64,000 nucleotides of DNA, from NCBI GenBank assembly GCA_050110875.1, contig CP188828.1, positions 930,001 through 994,000 on the forward strand. Direction: 5' to 3'. This stretch comes from Methyloligella sp050110875 (GTDB lineage: Bacteria; Pseudomonadota; Alphaproteobacteria; Rhizobiales; Methyloligellaceae). Positions 16,847 through 25,413 of this stretch are shown in pieces. Position 1 is the stretch's first letter. Every line of letters begins with the position of its first letter. The notes beneath the pieces were generated by a model that did not search any database, was not told the origin of the DNA, and saw nothing but the letters and a program-made list of their open reading frames with translations. The translations under genes were made by a program, and so were the position numbers.

Positions 16847-17512
16847 TCAGGGCAACACGATCCAAACGGGGAGGATGCCGCTTTCGTGAAGCAGGCCGAC
16901 GAGACGGACCGGCGGCACCAAAACCAGCCAGACGAGGCTGTCCAGCACCGTTCGCCGATAAAGGCGCGGATTGACGTAGAGATGTCCGACGTCGGCCCAG
17001 CGCCGGATATCGGGCATGAGCCTTGGAACACGCGCGCGGTAATCGGGATAATCGGTCGGGAACAGCTTGGCGAGGATCTCCTCCTCATGCCTGATGACGG
17101 GCCAGAAGACCAGCCAGGCTCCCAAAAAAGCCAGAAGCGCGATAACGATGCTGCCTGTTTGCGCGCCGAGACCCGCCGTCGCCACGAGCGAGAAGAGGTA
17201 GAGCGGGTTTCGGCTCATGGAATAAGGGCCGACGGTCACAAGCTGCCGGGATTTGCGGCCGCCGATATAGAGCGAACACCAGGCCCGGCCCAAGAGCCCC
17301 AAGACGATGAATAACAAACCGAGCATCTCGATGCTCTGGCGCCAGATCGAGTCCGAATCGGCGCTCGCGTCCGCCATCAGAATAAGCGGCAGAGTCAGAA
17401 CGGCCAGTACGCGGATCAGGGTTTTGCGGCGCCGCTGGGTACGGTGAAGGGATTGTCGGTGCAGAACGAATGCGGTCATCGGGTTCCGGATGCTTGTTAC
17501 GCGGCGCGGCAT
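16847..17512 (-). CDS. Isoprenylcysteine carboxyl methyltransferase (ICMT/PEMT)-like membrane protein
   Basis: 221 aa membrane protein. After a basic N-terminus come hydrophobic helices, then the SAM-binding signature VGPYSMSRNPLYL and the downstream HEEEILAKLFPTDYPDYRARVPRLMP segment that define the ICMT/phospholipid methyltransferase superfamily. It would methylate a lipophilic substrate at the inner membrane using S-adenosylmethionine; bacterial members are rarely characterised. A helical C-terminal extension of about 45 residues follows the usual end of the domain. The start is uncertain: ATG at 17512 or 17479, neither with a clear ribosome site. It stands alone. Confidence 0.75.
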   Translation of the reverse strand: MPRRVTSIRNPMTAFVLHRQSLHRTQRRRKTLIRVLAVLTLPLILMADASADSDSIWRQSIEMLGLLFIVLGLLGRAWCSLYIGGRKSRQLVTVGPYSMSRNPLYLFSLVATAGLGAQTGSIVIALLAFLGAWLVFWPVIRHEEEILAKLFPTDYPDYRARVPRLMPDIRRWADVGHLYVNPRLYRRTVLDSLVWLVLVPPVRLVGLLHESGILPVWIVLP

Positions 17513-17583
17513 GGGCGCCGCTGGGTCCGGAACATCTAAAGACGTTGGTCGGCCTGCGGAGCTTAGATTTGTTAAGAGTTGTT

Positions 17584-17601
17584 AGGGGCTAGCGAGCCCC
17601 T
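17584..17601. repeat. Perfect hairpin AGGGGCT-AGCG-AGCCCCT
   Basis: A 7-bp perfect stem with a 4-nt loop in the spacer between two minus-strand genes, 67 bp downstream of the 68-aa gene's stop. No uniform T-tract follows on the minus strand, so it is only a possible terminator. Confidence 0.4.
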
Positions 17602-17667
17602 CGCTTCATGGCCCGGCCGTTCCATGACGACGTGGGAATTGGGCATGTCTCGCTGTGAGGCGATCGA

Positions 17668-17874
17668 TCAACAGCCGCCGAAGTTCTGGGTCTCCGAGCG
17701 GTGAGAGGTGGGGCGGAATTCCCAGCTCTGGGCGCCGGGGGGTAGCGCGGTCAGCTTCTCGGCGATGCGCCACGCCTCGCCGTCGCGGAAGACATAGACC
17801 GGCTTTTCCTGGGCATCGGCCTGGCGCACGGCGCGCGCGCGGATTTCTGCGGGCGGCTGGCCGGGGTTGGACAT
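17668..17874 (-). CDS. Small hypothetical protein, 68 aa
   Basis: A short open frame starting MSNPGQPPAEIRARAVRQAD with a very good ribosome site (TAGGAGG, nine bases before the ATG). It is hydrophilic, with a core VYVFRDGEAWRIAEKLTALPPGA and no signal peptide or membrane helix. The family is not recognised. It lies 13 bp downstream of the GFA-enzyme gene and is very likely co-transcribed with it. Confidence 0.7.
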   Translation of the reverse strand: MSNPGQPPAEIRARAVRQADAQEKPVYVFRDGEAWRIAEKLTALPPGAQSWEFRPTSHRSETQNFGGC

Positions 17875-17887
17875 TGTATCGTGCCTC

Positions 17888-18325
17888 CTAAATCGCATGG
17901 CCGCGCATGGTGCCGGGAAACTGGGGGAGATCGTCGTCGATCTCGTAATAGTCGCCCTTCTCCGCGACGAAGATATGCCGGACCGTCCGAAGCCCCGTCG
18001 GCTGGTCGACCGTGCCGGCGGAGATGGCAATGGAGGATCCTTCCGTTGGATCCCAGAACAGGCTCGCACCGCAGACGGCGCAAAAACCCCGGCGGGCCTT
18101 CTCCGAGGATTCGTACCAGCGCAGCCCCTTTTCCTCGGTCAGCACGAGAGCGTCCCGCTCGGCCGAGGTGTAGCCGATGAAATGGCCGTGGGTCTTGCGG
18201 CATTGGCTGCAATGGCAATTCACCACCGGCCGCAATTCGCCCCGCACCTCATAGCGCACGCCGCCGCATAAGCACCCGCCGGTCTTGATGGTCGCTTCAG
18301 CACCGTTACCGCCTGTTTCAGCCAC
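17888..18325 (-). CDS. GFA family protein (glutathione-dependent formaldehyde-activating enzyme/CENP-V fold)
   Basis: 145 aa zinc protein of the GFA/CENP-V fold. Cysteines appear as GGCLCGGVRYEV, NCHCSQCRKTHG and CAVCGASLF, giving the two zinc sites of the family. The founding member binds the formaldehyde-glutathione adduct, but most homologues have other or unknown roles, so formaldehyde activity is not assured. The start is a GTG at 18325 with GGGAGGAA upstream; the open frame continues upstream without a ribosome site. Co-directional with the 68-aa gene downstream. Formaldehyde handling would fit the neighbouring demethylating enzymes, though the link is only contextual. Confidence 0.87.
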   Translation of the reverse strand: MAETGGNGAEATIKTGGCLCGGVRYEVRGELRPVVNCHCSQCRKTHGHFIGYTSAERDALVLTEEKGLRWYESSEKARRGFCAVCGASLFWDPTEGSSIAISAGTVDQPTGLRTVRHIFVAEKGDYYEIDDDLPQFPGTMRGHAI

Positions 18326-18524
18326 GCGTTCCTCCCTCGGTTGCCTGCAGAAGTGTAGCGCAGGAGGCGGCCCGGCCAACCGGCCGGTTCAGGATTTCTT
18401 TCGCTCATGTGGAGATCGATCCCCGGTCATCCTATGGTTTCTCTCTTTCGGATTGCCGTTGTGCGCACGACCTTCCAGGGGCGCCTGTTCATCGACGGCG
18501 GCAACCCGCTGCGCGAGATCGATC

Positions 18525-19763
18525 TTACCCCCTATCGCAGTTGACCCCTTCTGGGGCTAATTCCCGCTCACCAAACACCTGCGGGTCCTCGCGATCCGAT
18601 AAGCGGAAGAGATCGCGTCGCCGTTCGAGCGCGAAGGCGGTAAGCGCGACCATAATGGCAAGCGCGGGGAATGCCGCAGCCGCAAGCGGCAGGGCCTTCA
18701 GCCCCGGCCCCTGCGAGATCACGACACCGCCCGCCCAAGCCCCGAGCGCATTGCCGAGATTGAAAGCTGCGATGTTAAGGCTGGAGGCGAGGCTTTCACC
18801 GGCGCCGACGGCCTTGGACAAGACCCAGGACTGAAGCGGTGGCACCGTCGCAAATCCCGCCGCCCCGAGAAGGCCCGTGAGCGCGACCGCCGCGATCTGG
18901 CTTTGGAGCCCCACCGTCATGATCGCCAGCACCAGGCCGAGCGCGGCCATGCTGGCGATGAGCGCAGTCTTCAGCCGGATGTCCGCCAACCGCCCGCCGA
19001 GAAGATTGCCGAGGACCAGACCGCCGCCGAACACCAGCAGGATCGGCGAGACGGCGCTGTCGGCAAACCCGCTGACCTGCGTGAGCAGCGGCGCGATATA
19101 GGTGAACAAGGCGAAGACACCGGCAAAGCCGAGAACCGTGGTCAGGAAGCCGAGCAGCACCGGGGCGCGGGACACGGCCTTCAGATCCGCCTTCCAGCTC
19201 GATTGCACCGCCTGAGAACGATCCGATGGCACGAGCAGGACGAGAATGGCGAATGCCAGCACGCCAATGACCGTCACCGCCCAGAACGTCATGCGCCAAC
19301 CGAATTGCTGGCCGAGCCACGTGCCGGCCGGCACGCCGAGAATGTTGGCGAGCGTCAGCCCGGTGAACATGATGGCGATGGCCGATGCCTGTCTGTCCTT
19401 TCCGACGAGGCTGGCGGCGAAAACCGAGCCGACACCGAAATAAGTGCCGTGGGTCAGCGCGGTCAGCACGCGCGCCGCCATCAGCAGACCATAAGTCGGC
19501 GCGACCGCGCAGGCTGCATTGCCGATGATGAAGATTCCCATCAGTCCGAGCAGCACATGCTTGCGATTCCAGCTCGCGGTGAAGACCGTCAGCACCGGCG
19601 CGCCGATCACGACTCCCAGCGCATAGCCGGAAATCAGCATGCCCGCCGCCGCCACCGACACGCCGAGATCGCGGCTCACCTCAAGAAGCAGACCCATGAT
19701 GACGAATTCGGTGACGCCGATGCCAAAGGCGCCGGCCGCCAGCGCGTAAAGAGCAAGGGGCAT
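18525..19763 (-). CDS. MFS transporter, DHA1/AraJ-like drug or sugar efflux permease
   Basis: 412 aa inner-membrane protein with about twelve hydrophobic segments. TM1 contains FGIGVTEFVIMGLL, the hallmark of the AraJ/YdhP-type DHA1 branch, and the 2-3 loop carries the NRKHVLLG variant of motif A. These are proton-driven exporters of drugs, arabinose polymers or purine nucleosides. The ATG at 19763 places the first helix at the N-terminus; a longer frame adds 16 non-membrane residues. It is divergent from a LysR regulator with an inverted repeat in the 101-bp spacer, a standard regulator-target arrangement. The last 20 residues are an atypical polar tail. Confidence 0.9.
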   Translation of the reverse strand: MPLALYALAAGAFGIGVTEFVIMGLLLEVSRDLGVSVAAAGMLISGYALGVVIGAPVLTVFTASWNRKHVLLGLMGIFIIGNAACAVAPTYGLLMAARVLTALTHGTYFGVGSVFAASLVGKDRQASAIAIMFTGLTLANILGVPAGTWLGQQFGWRMTFWAVTVIGVLAFAILVLLVPSDRSQAVQSSWKADLKAVSRAPVLLGFLTTVLGFAGVFALFTYIAPLLTQVSGFADSAVSPILLVFGGGLVLGNLLGGRLADIRLKTALIASMAALGLVLAIMTVGLQSQIAAVALTGLLGAAGFATVPPLQSWVLSKAVGAGESLASSLNIAAFNLGNALGAWAGGVVISQGPGLKALPLAAAAFPALAIMVALTAFALERRRDLFRLSDREDPQVFGERELAPEGVNCDRG

Positions 19764-19823
19764 GAAGCAAGTCCCGTCCAGTGATTTCGATGGACAGAAC
19801 CTAGGCGCCAATCATATCATGAA

Positions 19824-19846
19824 TTATATGTCTCTTTAGAATATAA
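19824..19846. promoter_or_regulatory. LysR-type operator TTATAT-N11-ATATAA between MFS and LysR genes
   Basis: TTATAT at 19824-19829 and ATATAA at 19841-19846 are exact reverse complements separated by 11 bp, conforming to the T-N11-A pattern of LysR boxes. It lies 18 bp before the LysR start codon in an AT-rich island within GC-rich DNA, so it probably serves repression of lysR and activation of the transporter. Confidence 0.6.
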
Positions 19847-19864
19847 CTAGTGAATTGAATTCAT

Positions 19865-20770
19865 ATGTCGCGCGTCAGCATAAACCGCAGCGGTGAAATG
19901 GAGGTCTTCGCCCAGGTCGTCGAACTGGGTGGGTTTTCCCATGCGGCGCGGCAATTGGGGATGTCCCAATCAGCGGTTAGCAAGCTGATCTCCCGCCTGG
20001 AGGCGCGGCTCGGCGCCCGGCTCTTCAACCGCTCGACTCGCCGCCTGGATCTGACGGCCGAAGGCTGCGCCTTCTACGAGCGCGCGGCCGCGATTCTGTC
20101 GGACATCGAAGAGGCCGAGCGGCAGGCCGGGCGCGGCGAACGGCCCGTCGGACGCATTCGGCTGAACACGAGCGCGTCCTACGCGACCCACATCCTGGAG
20201 CCGATCCTGCCGGCGTTTCTCGCACAGTATCCCGAAATCATGCTCGATATCGTGCTCACCGATGCGGTGATCGACCTCCTCGCGGAACGGACCGATGTGG
20301 TCGTCCGCGCCGGCCCGCTGAAGGATTCGAGCCTCATCGCACGCAAGCTCGGCGAAACGCCGATGTTGATCGTCGCCGCGCCGGATTATCTTCAGCGCGT
20401 GGGCGAGCCAGCGAGCGTCTCGGACCTCGACCGGCACACAAGGATCGGGTTCGGCTATCCGCGCGAGATCGAGGGCTGGCGCTTCCTCTGCGACGGCGAG
20501 CCGGTTCACGCCTCGCCGCCGGTCTGCGTTCAGGCCAGCGACGGAGAGGCAATCCGCCGGATGGCGCTAAAGGGGCTCGGCCTTGCGCGCCTCGCCGCCT
20601 TCACCGTGCGGGAGGATATCGCGGCCGGCCGGCTGAAGCCCGTGCTCGAAGATTGTTACGCCGAGGACGGCGAGTGTTTCCACGCTGTCTATACCGGCCA
20701 GGGCGGTCCCTTGCCGGCGCGCGTCAGAGCCCTGCTGAGCTTCCTCGCCGAGCATGGCAAAGTGGCCTGA
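19865..20770 (+). CDS. LysR-family transcriptional regulator
   Basis: 301 aa. The N-terminal helix-turn-helix (MEVFAQVVELGGFSHAARQLGMSQSAVSKLISRLEARLGARLFNRSTRRLDLT, residues about 11-70) is followed by the substrate-binding domain with the RADxxVR-like segment ERTDVVVRAG. The length is standard. It is divergent from the MFS exporter gene and probably controls it through the inverted repeat in the spacer. The effector is unknown; it belongs to the large group of LysR proteins that regulate an adjacent efflux or oxidoreductase gene. Confidence 0.92.
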   Translation: MSRVSINRSGEMEVFAQVVELGGFSHAARQLGMSQSAVSKLISRLEARLGARLFNRSTRRLDLTAEGCAFYERAAAILSDIEEAERQAGRGERPVGRIRLNTSASYATHILEPILPAFLAQYPEIMLDIVLTDAVIDLLAERTDVVVRAGPLKDSSLIARKLGETPMLIVAAPDYLQRVGEPASVSDLDRHTRIGFGYPREIEGWRFLCDGEPVHASPPVCVQASDGEAIRRMALKGLGLARLAAFTVREDIAAGRLKPVLEDCYAEDGECFHAVYTGQGGPLPARVRALLSFLAEHGKVA

Positions 20771-20915
20771 GGCGTCCGTTCATCATTCATAGGACGATGG
20801 TTTGGCAATGGTGCTCCGTTTGAGACGGCAAAGCTCACCATCGACGATTTGAGCCGCATTCGGCTCATCGCGAGTCCAGCGCGGCGTTACTCAGCATCAA
20901 TCGAATTGGAGAAAG

Positions 20916-20992
20916 TGGCGCACCCGATAGGATTCGAACCTATGACCTCTGCCTTCGGAGGGCAGCGCTCTATCCAACTGAGCTACGGGTGC
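20916..20992 (-). tRNA. tRNA-Arg (anticodon CCG)
   Basis: 77 nt on the minus strand with an acceptor stem GCACCCG/CGGGTGC, D-arm AGCTCAGTTGGATAGAGC, anticodon stem CTGCC/GGCAG around CTCCGAA (anticodon CCG, reading CGG), and T-arm with GGTTCGAATCC. The 3' CCA is encoded. Cloverleaf complete. Confidence 0.97.
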
Positions 20993-21377
20993 CTGCTACG
21001 CTTGCCGCGACATTAGAGGAGCCCCGGCCCCGGGGCAATCGCGGCGGGTCAGAGGTGTAGGCGCTGACAAGCGATTTGCCAAGGGGCAAGGGCGCCGCCT
21101 TGCGACATCGAAGGCCGGGCGTGGGCGGCACCGAGCCTATTCCCGATTTCGTTCAAGCTTTCAGTTTGAAACAGCACCGCCGGCAGCTTTGTGCCGATTT
21201 GGGTCACCCGGCGCTGGGTTCGGGCCAGGGCGGGATCACGGCACTTTCCGTAACCCGCTGGGCTATCTCCGTTTTCATGGTTACCGGAAGGTTAGCCCAG
21301 CTCTTGCACGGCCGTTCGCACCATTTCTTTACCCGCGCCACTCCTTTTAAGGGGGAGCCGGGGAGGAGGCCGGAGAC
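20993..21377. other. Intergenic region upstream of tRNA-Arg and the acyltransferase gene
   Basis: 385 bp with no convincing gene. A 7-bp hairpin GCCCCGG-CC-CCGGGGC sits at 21021-21036, 29 bp upstream of the tRNA 5' end. The segment also holds the divergent promoters for the tRNA and the acyltransferase; GGGGAGGAGG precedes the latter's ATG. Nothing else stands out. Confidence 0.6.
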
Positions 21378-22412
21378 ATGGAAGCCAATAAGACCAGAGT
21401 GGGCTGGGTCGATTACGCCAAGGGCTTCTGCATCGTCATGGTGGTGATGATGCATTCGACTCTGGGCGTGGAGGCTGCAACGGGGGAGACCAGCTGGATG
21501 GGAGCGCTGGTCGCGTTCGCAAAGCCCTTCCGCATGCCCGATTTCTTCCTGATCTCCGGCCTCTTCCTCGCGCGCGTCATCGACCGGGACTGGAAGACCT
21601 ATCTCGACAAGAAGGTCGTCCATTTCGCCTATTTCTATGTGCTGTGGGTGACCATCCAGTTCGCCTTCAAGGCGACGGGCTTCGCCGCCGAGCTCGGCTG
21701 GACGGGCGTGGCGGAGCAATATCTCCTCGCCTTCCTTCAGCCCTTCGGCACGCTCTGGTTCATCTATCTGCTGCCGGTGTTCTTCGTGGTGACGAAGCTC
21801 ACCCGACGGGTGCCCGTGCCGCTCATGTTCGCCGGGGCCTGCCTGCTGCAGATCGCCCAGCCGGAGACGGGCTGGGTCGTCTTGGACGAGTTCTGCATCC
21901 GCTACGTCTATTTCTACACCGGCTATGGGTTCGCGCCTTACGTCTTCCGCTTGGCCGAGACCGCGATGACCCATCGGCGGGGCGCCGGCGCCTTCCTGAT
22001 CGCCTGGGCGCTGCTCGAGGCCGGCATGGTATTCGGCGGCTATTCGGAACTGCCGGTGATCGGGCTTGGGCTCGGCTTTCTGGGAGCCATGGCGGTGGTC
22101 GCCTTCTCCGCCCTGCTCTCGACTTGGGGCTGGGCGCGCAGCCTGCGCTTCGCCGGGGAGAACTCGATCGTCGTATATCTCGCCTTCTTCCTACCCATGG
22201 CGGTGATGCGGACCGTGCTTCTGAGCTTTTCGCCGGATCTTGATACCGGGCTGGTCTCGCTGACCGTCACCACGGTCGCGGCGGTCAGTCCGCTGATCTT
22301 CTTCGCGATCGTGCGGTGGACCCCGCTCGTCTTTCTGTTCCGCCGCCCCGCCTGGGCCAAGCTCGAAAGCCCCCATCCCACGCGGGTACAGGCGCTCGCA
22401 GCCGCGAAATGA
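21378..22412 (+). CDS. Acyltransferase 3 family integral membrane protein (OpgC-like)
   Basis: 344 aa with about ten hydrophobic helices. The N-terminus WVDYAKGFCIVMVVMMHS contains the family's catalytic-region motif (D-x-AKG and the His in the first helix), followed by FRMPDFFLISGLFLAR, the conserved FxxSG/R segment. Such proteins transfer acyl groups such as acetyl or succinyl to periplasmic or membrane carbohydrates; OpgC succinylates osmoregulated periplasmic glucans. The acceptor here cannot be inferred since no glycan genes are adjacent. The start has GGGGAGGAGG upstream. Stands alone, followed by short tandem repeats and a large hairpin. Confidence 0.87.
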   Translation: MEANKTRVGWVDYAKGFCIVMVVMMHSTLGVEAATGETSWMGALVAFAKPFRMPDFFLISGLFLARVIDRDWKTYLDKKVVHFAYFYVLWVTIQFAFKATGFAAELGWTGVAEQYLLAFLQPFGTLWFIYLLPVFFVVTKLTRRVPVPLMFAGACLLQIAQPETGWVVLDEFCIRYVYFYTGYGFAPYVFRLAETAMTHRRGAGAFLIAWALLEAGMVFGGYSELPVIGLGLGFLGAMAVVAFSALLSTWGWARSLRFAGENSIVVYLAFFLPMAVMRTVLLSFSPDLDTGLVSLTVTTVAAVSPLIFFAIVRWTPLVFLFRRPAWAKLESPHPTRVQALAAAK

Positions 22413-22754
22413 TCCGGGCCCGGCGCGACAATCTATAGAGGGGCCTATCGGCCTTTGTTAGCGGGGGCCTATCGGCCTTGGGGCCCGGCCTGAGGGACGG
22501 CCGGGCCCGCTTCCGCCGAATTATTCGCTGTCGTGAAGCCTGTGCCGCTTGACGCGGCGGAGAGGCCGCGTCCACATTTCCCGCACCATGACGATGTTCG
22601 TTTCCATTATCGCCTCGACCTTCTTCCGAGCCTAACGGGCTGCGCTCGCTCTGCGAGCGGGAAGAGTGGCGCGCAACGCGCCGAAGGTTCTCGTCAGCAC
22701 GATGCCTGCGCGATGCGCGGTGCGTGTCTGACCCGATAGCGATTGGAAACTCTC
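22413..22754. repeat. Gene-free spacer with two 15-bp direct repeats and a strong hairpin
   Basis: The 342-bp spacer has no convincing gene. GGGCCTATCGGCCTT occurs at 22441-22455 and again at 22465-22479. Immediately after, GGGCCCGGCC (22481-22490) pairs perfectly with GGCCGGGCCC (22499-22508) around 8 nt. There is no T-tract, but so stable a stem may still act as a transcript end for the acyltransferase gene. The remainder up to 22754 shows nothing recognisable. Confidence 0.6.
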
Positions 22755-23552
22755 ATGCCAGAGACACGAAAACCGGCGCGCGCTTTGAGCGACGCGCAAG
22801 CGAACCAGTTCGTCGAGGACGGCTTCGTCCGTATCGATGATGCCTTTCCCCAAGCGCTCGCAGAGCGGGCCAGGGAGATTTTGTGGCGGGACATCCCTTG
22901 CGATGCGGGCGATCCCGCCACTTGGACCATGCCCGTGGTCCGGCTCGGCATGTATACCCAAACGCCTTTTGTAGATGCCGCGAACACAGCGGAGCTTCGC
23001 GCAGCCTACGATCGGCTTGTGGGCGTGGATCGATGGCTGCCATGCGGCAGCATGGGAACGTTCCCGGTCCGCTTTCCATCGCCGGACGATCCCGGCGATA
23101 CGGGGTGGCATGTGGATATGAGCTTCGGCTTCGACGAGACCGATTTTCTGTCTTGGCGTGCGAATATCCGCTCCAAAGGACGCGCCTTGCTGATGCTGTT
23201 CCTGTTCTCCGATGTCGGGGAGCGGGACGCGCCGACGCGTATCCGGGTCGGCTCCCATGCCGATATCGCGCGTAAGCTCGCCCCGGCCGGCGAAGCGGGG
23301 CTGAGCTTACGGGACCTGGCGGCGGATGGATTTGCCGAGACGGAGCATTGCCCGGAGGTCTTGGCAACGGGGAAGGCCGGGACGGTCTATCTCTGTCATC
23401 CGTTCATCGTCCATTCGGCGCAGCCTCATCGCGGGATGCGGCCGCGCTTCCTGGCGCAACCGCCATTGCTGCCCAAGACCCCGTTCAGCCCCGACCGGGA
23501 CGACGGAGACGATTCGCCCGTCGAGCGCGCGATCAAGAACGCCTTGGCGTAG
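22755..23552 (+). CDS. Phytanoyl-CoA dioxygenase (PhyH) family protein
   Basis: 265 aa Fe(II)/2-oxoglutarate-dependent oxygenase fold. The metal triad is visible as WHVDMS (His119, Asp121) and the distal His in CHPFIVHSAQPHRG (His220, with the 2-oxoglutarate-binding Arg a few residues on). The N-terminal FVEDGFVRIDDAF is typical of PhyH domains. It would hydroxylate a small or lipid substrate; identity unknown. Start at the ATG 22755; an in-frame TTG lies four codons upstream. The gene stands alone and is followed by a hairpin terminator. Confidence 0.85.
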   Translation: MPETRKPARALSDAQANQFVEDGFVRIDDAFPQALAERAREILWRDIPCDAGDPATWTMPVVRLGMYTQTPFVDAANTAELRAAYDRLVGVDRWLPCGSMGTFPVRFPSPDDPGDTGWHVDMSFGFDETDFLSWRANIRSKGRALLMLFLFSDVGERDAPTRIRVGSHADIARKLAPAGEAGLSLRDLAADGFAETEHCPEVLATGKAGTVYLCHPFIVHSAQPHRGMRPRFLAQPPLLPKTPFSPDRDDGDDSPVERAIKNALA

Positions 23553-23568
23553 GCAGAAATCGCCTATG

Positions 23569-23596
23569 AAGTCCGGCTCCTGCAGGGGCCGGGCTT
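23569..23596 (+). terminator. Probable terminator after the PhyH gene
   Basis: AAGTCCGGC pairs with GCCGGGCTT (one T-G pair) around a 10-nt loop and is followed by the pyrimidine-rich CTCTCGTTCTTT. It starts 17 bp after the PhyH stop codon. Confidence 0.6.
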
Positions 23597-23728
23597 CTCT
23601 CGTTCTTTCAACCTCAGCGACAATGTTGCAGTGCAGCACGACTTGACGTGGCCCGCCATAGGCGTACCTATCGAAGCACGGTTGGGAGAAGATATGCTCC
23701 AGGCATTCGGGGCGAATGGGAAAGAACT

Positions 23729-25405
23729 TTGGCTAAGAAAGATTCGGCGAAGAAGAAGGTTCTGGTGCTCGGCGGCGGCTTCGGCGGCGTGTTCGCGGCG
23801 AAGGCGCTGGCCAAACGCGGACGCGACACGGTCGATGTCGAGCTCGTCAACGGCAACAATTATTTCGTCTTCCAGCCGCTGCTGCCCGAGGTGGCGGCCG
23901 GCGGCATTCACTCCTCCGACGCGGTGGTGCCGCTGCGCCAGCTCTTGCGCGACGTGCAGGTGCGCCAAGCGGAAGTCGCCGGCGTCGATTTCGACAAGAA
24001 GACGGTCATCGTCGTCCAGGGCTCGAGCCGCATCCCGGTGGAGCTCCCTTACGACGAGCTGATCATCTCCCTCGGCACCACGGTGGATCTCAGCCGTTTC
24101 CCGGGCCTGCCGGAGCATGCGCTCACCATGAAGCAGGTCTCCGACGCCCATAGGCTACGGAACCACGTTCTCTCCTGCCTGGAGATGGCGGATGTCGCCA
24201 CCAGCCCGGCGCAAAAGCGTCAGCTGCTCACTTTCGTCGTGGTGGGGGCGGGCTTCTCCGGCGTGGAGACCGTGGGCGAGGTGAACGCCCTGATCCACCA
24301 GGCGATCCGCTACTATCCCAACGTCACGAAGGACGATATTCGCGTTCTGCTGGTGGAATACGCGGACCGTATCCTGCCGACCTTCGCCGAGGATCTGGCG
24401 AATTACGCCGCCCGGCGCCTGAAGCTGGAAGGCATCGAGGTGATCACAGGGGTCGGCACGAAATCGGCGACCTCCACGGCGGTCGAGCTGACCAACGGCG
24501 CTCTGATCCCGACCGGCACCATCGTCGCCACCATCGGCAACGGGCCGCGCCAGCTGGTCTCGGCGCTGGGGCTCGACATGAAATGGGGCCGCATCCAGGT
24601 GGACCGCACCATGCGCGTGCCCGGACGTGACCATGTCTGGGCGCTGGGCGACGTGGCGCTGATTCCATTGGAAGACGAGCCGGATGACGACCCCCAGGCC
24701 TATGCGCCCCAGACGGCGCAATTCGCCGTGCGCGAGGGCCATCAGCTCGCGCTCAACCTGCTCGCTTCGCTGAGAGACAAGCCGCTAAAGCCGTTTGCCT
24801 ATAAGTCGAAAGGCTCCCTCGCCTCGCTGGGCACCACCAAGGCGGTGGCGGATGTCTACGGCTTCAAGCTGACGGGCTTCCTGGCCTGGCTGCTGTGGCG
24901 CGGCTTCTATCTCTCCTTCATTCCCGGCTTCCAGGCCAAGGCGCGTCTGCTGTTCACCTGGATCTTGAACGCCTTCATGCCGCCGAACCTGGTGCTCATC
25001 CAGGGCAACCCGCCGGCCACGCGCTATATCCATTATCGCAAGGGCGATATCGTCTTCGAGCCGGGCATGATCCTGGACGGCTTCTATCTGGTGCTGTCGG
25101 GCAAGCTGAAGCTGAAGATCGACAACCCAGAGACGGACGAGCATCTGATTCGCGATCTCGGTCCCGGCGATCACGTGGGCGAGCGCATGATGGTGCGGCC
25201 GCTGCTGCGGACCGGTCTCGTCGAGGCGCTGGAGGATACCGAGGTGCTGTTCATGGCGAAGAAGGATTTCCTGCGCTTCGCCCACGACTTCCCGGTGCTG
25301 AAGAAATATTTCGACAAATATATCGAGAAGACCTTCGGCGGCGAGGGCAAGAGCTTCGCGCCGCAAGGGTCCGAACAGCAGCCCCAGCTCGAGAAGTCGA
25401 ATTAG
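23729..25405 (+). CDS. Type II NADH dehydrogenase (NDH-2) fused to a C-terminal cyclic-nucleotide-binding domain
   Basis: 558 aa from a TTG with GGGAAAG upstream; a GTG at 23648 in the same frame is an alternative start. Residues 10-400 are NDH-2: FAD motif VLVLGGGFGG (15-20), NADH motif VVVGAGFSGVE (about 170-180), the quinone-site-type segment YAPQTAQFAVREG, and an amphipathic membrane anchor WRGFYLSFIPGFQAKARLLFTWILN. NDH-2 passes electrons from NADH to quinone without pumping protons. From about residue 430 a cNMP-binding/Crp-like beta-roll is appended (IHYRKGDIVFEPGMILDGFYLVLSGKL). This could let a nucleotide or other ligand tune respiratory flux. Transcribed alone. Confidence 0.9.
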   Translation: MAKKDSAKKKVLVLGGGFGGVFAAKALAKRGRDTVDVELVNGNNYFVFQPLLPEVAAGGIHSSDAVVPLRQLLRDVQVRQAEVAGVDFDKKTVIVVQGSSRIPVELPYDELIISLGTTVDLSRFPGLPEHALTMKQVSDAHRLRNHVLSCLEMADVATSPAQKRQLLTFVVVGAGFSGVETVGEVNALIHQAIRYYPNVTKDDIRVLLVEYADRILPTFAEDLANYAARRLKLEGIEVITGVGTKSATSTAVELTNGALIPTGTIVATIGNGPRQLVSALGLDMKWGRIQVDRTMRVPGRDHVWALGDVALIPLEDEPDDDPQAYAPQTAQFAVREGHQLALNLLASLRDKPLKPFAYKSKGSLASLGTTKAVADVYGFKLTGFLAWLLWRGFYLSFIPGFQAKARLLFTWILNAFMPPNLVLIQGNPPATRYIHYRKGDIVFEPGMILDGFYLVLSGKLKLKIDNPETDEHLIRDLGPGDHVGERMMVRPLLRTGLVEALEDTEVLFMAKKDFLRFAHDFPVLKKYFDKYIEKTFGGEGKSFAPQGSEQQPQLEKSN

Positions 25406-25413
25406 GGGGATTT

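Noticed and set aside
18432..18545. 37-codon plus-strand frame (MVSLFRIAVVRTTFQGRL...) overlapping the end of the MFS gene
   Set aside because: No ribosome site, too short to judge, and no recognised family; possibly a remnant of another gene but not supportable.
22533..22739. 68-codon plus-strand frame before the PhyH gene
   Set aside because: No ribosome site, composition like translated GC-rich spacer, and no recognisable motif.
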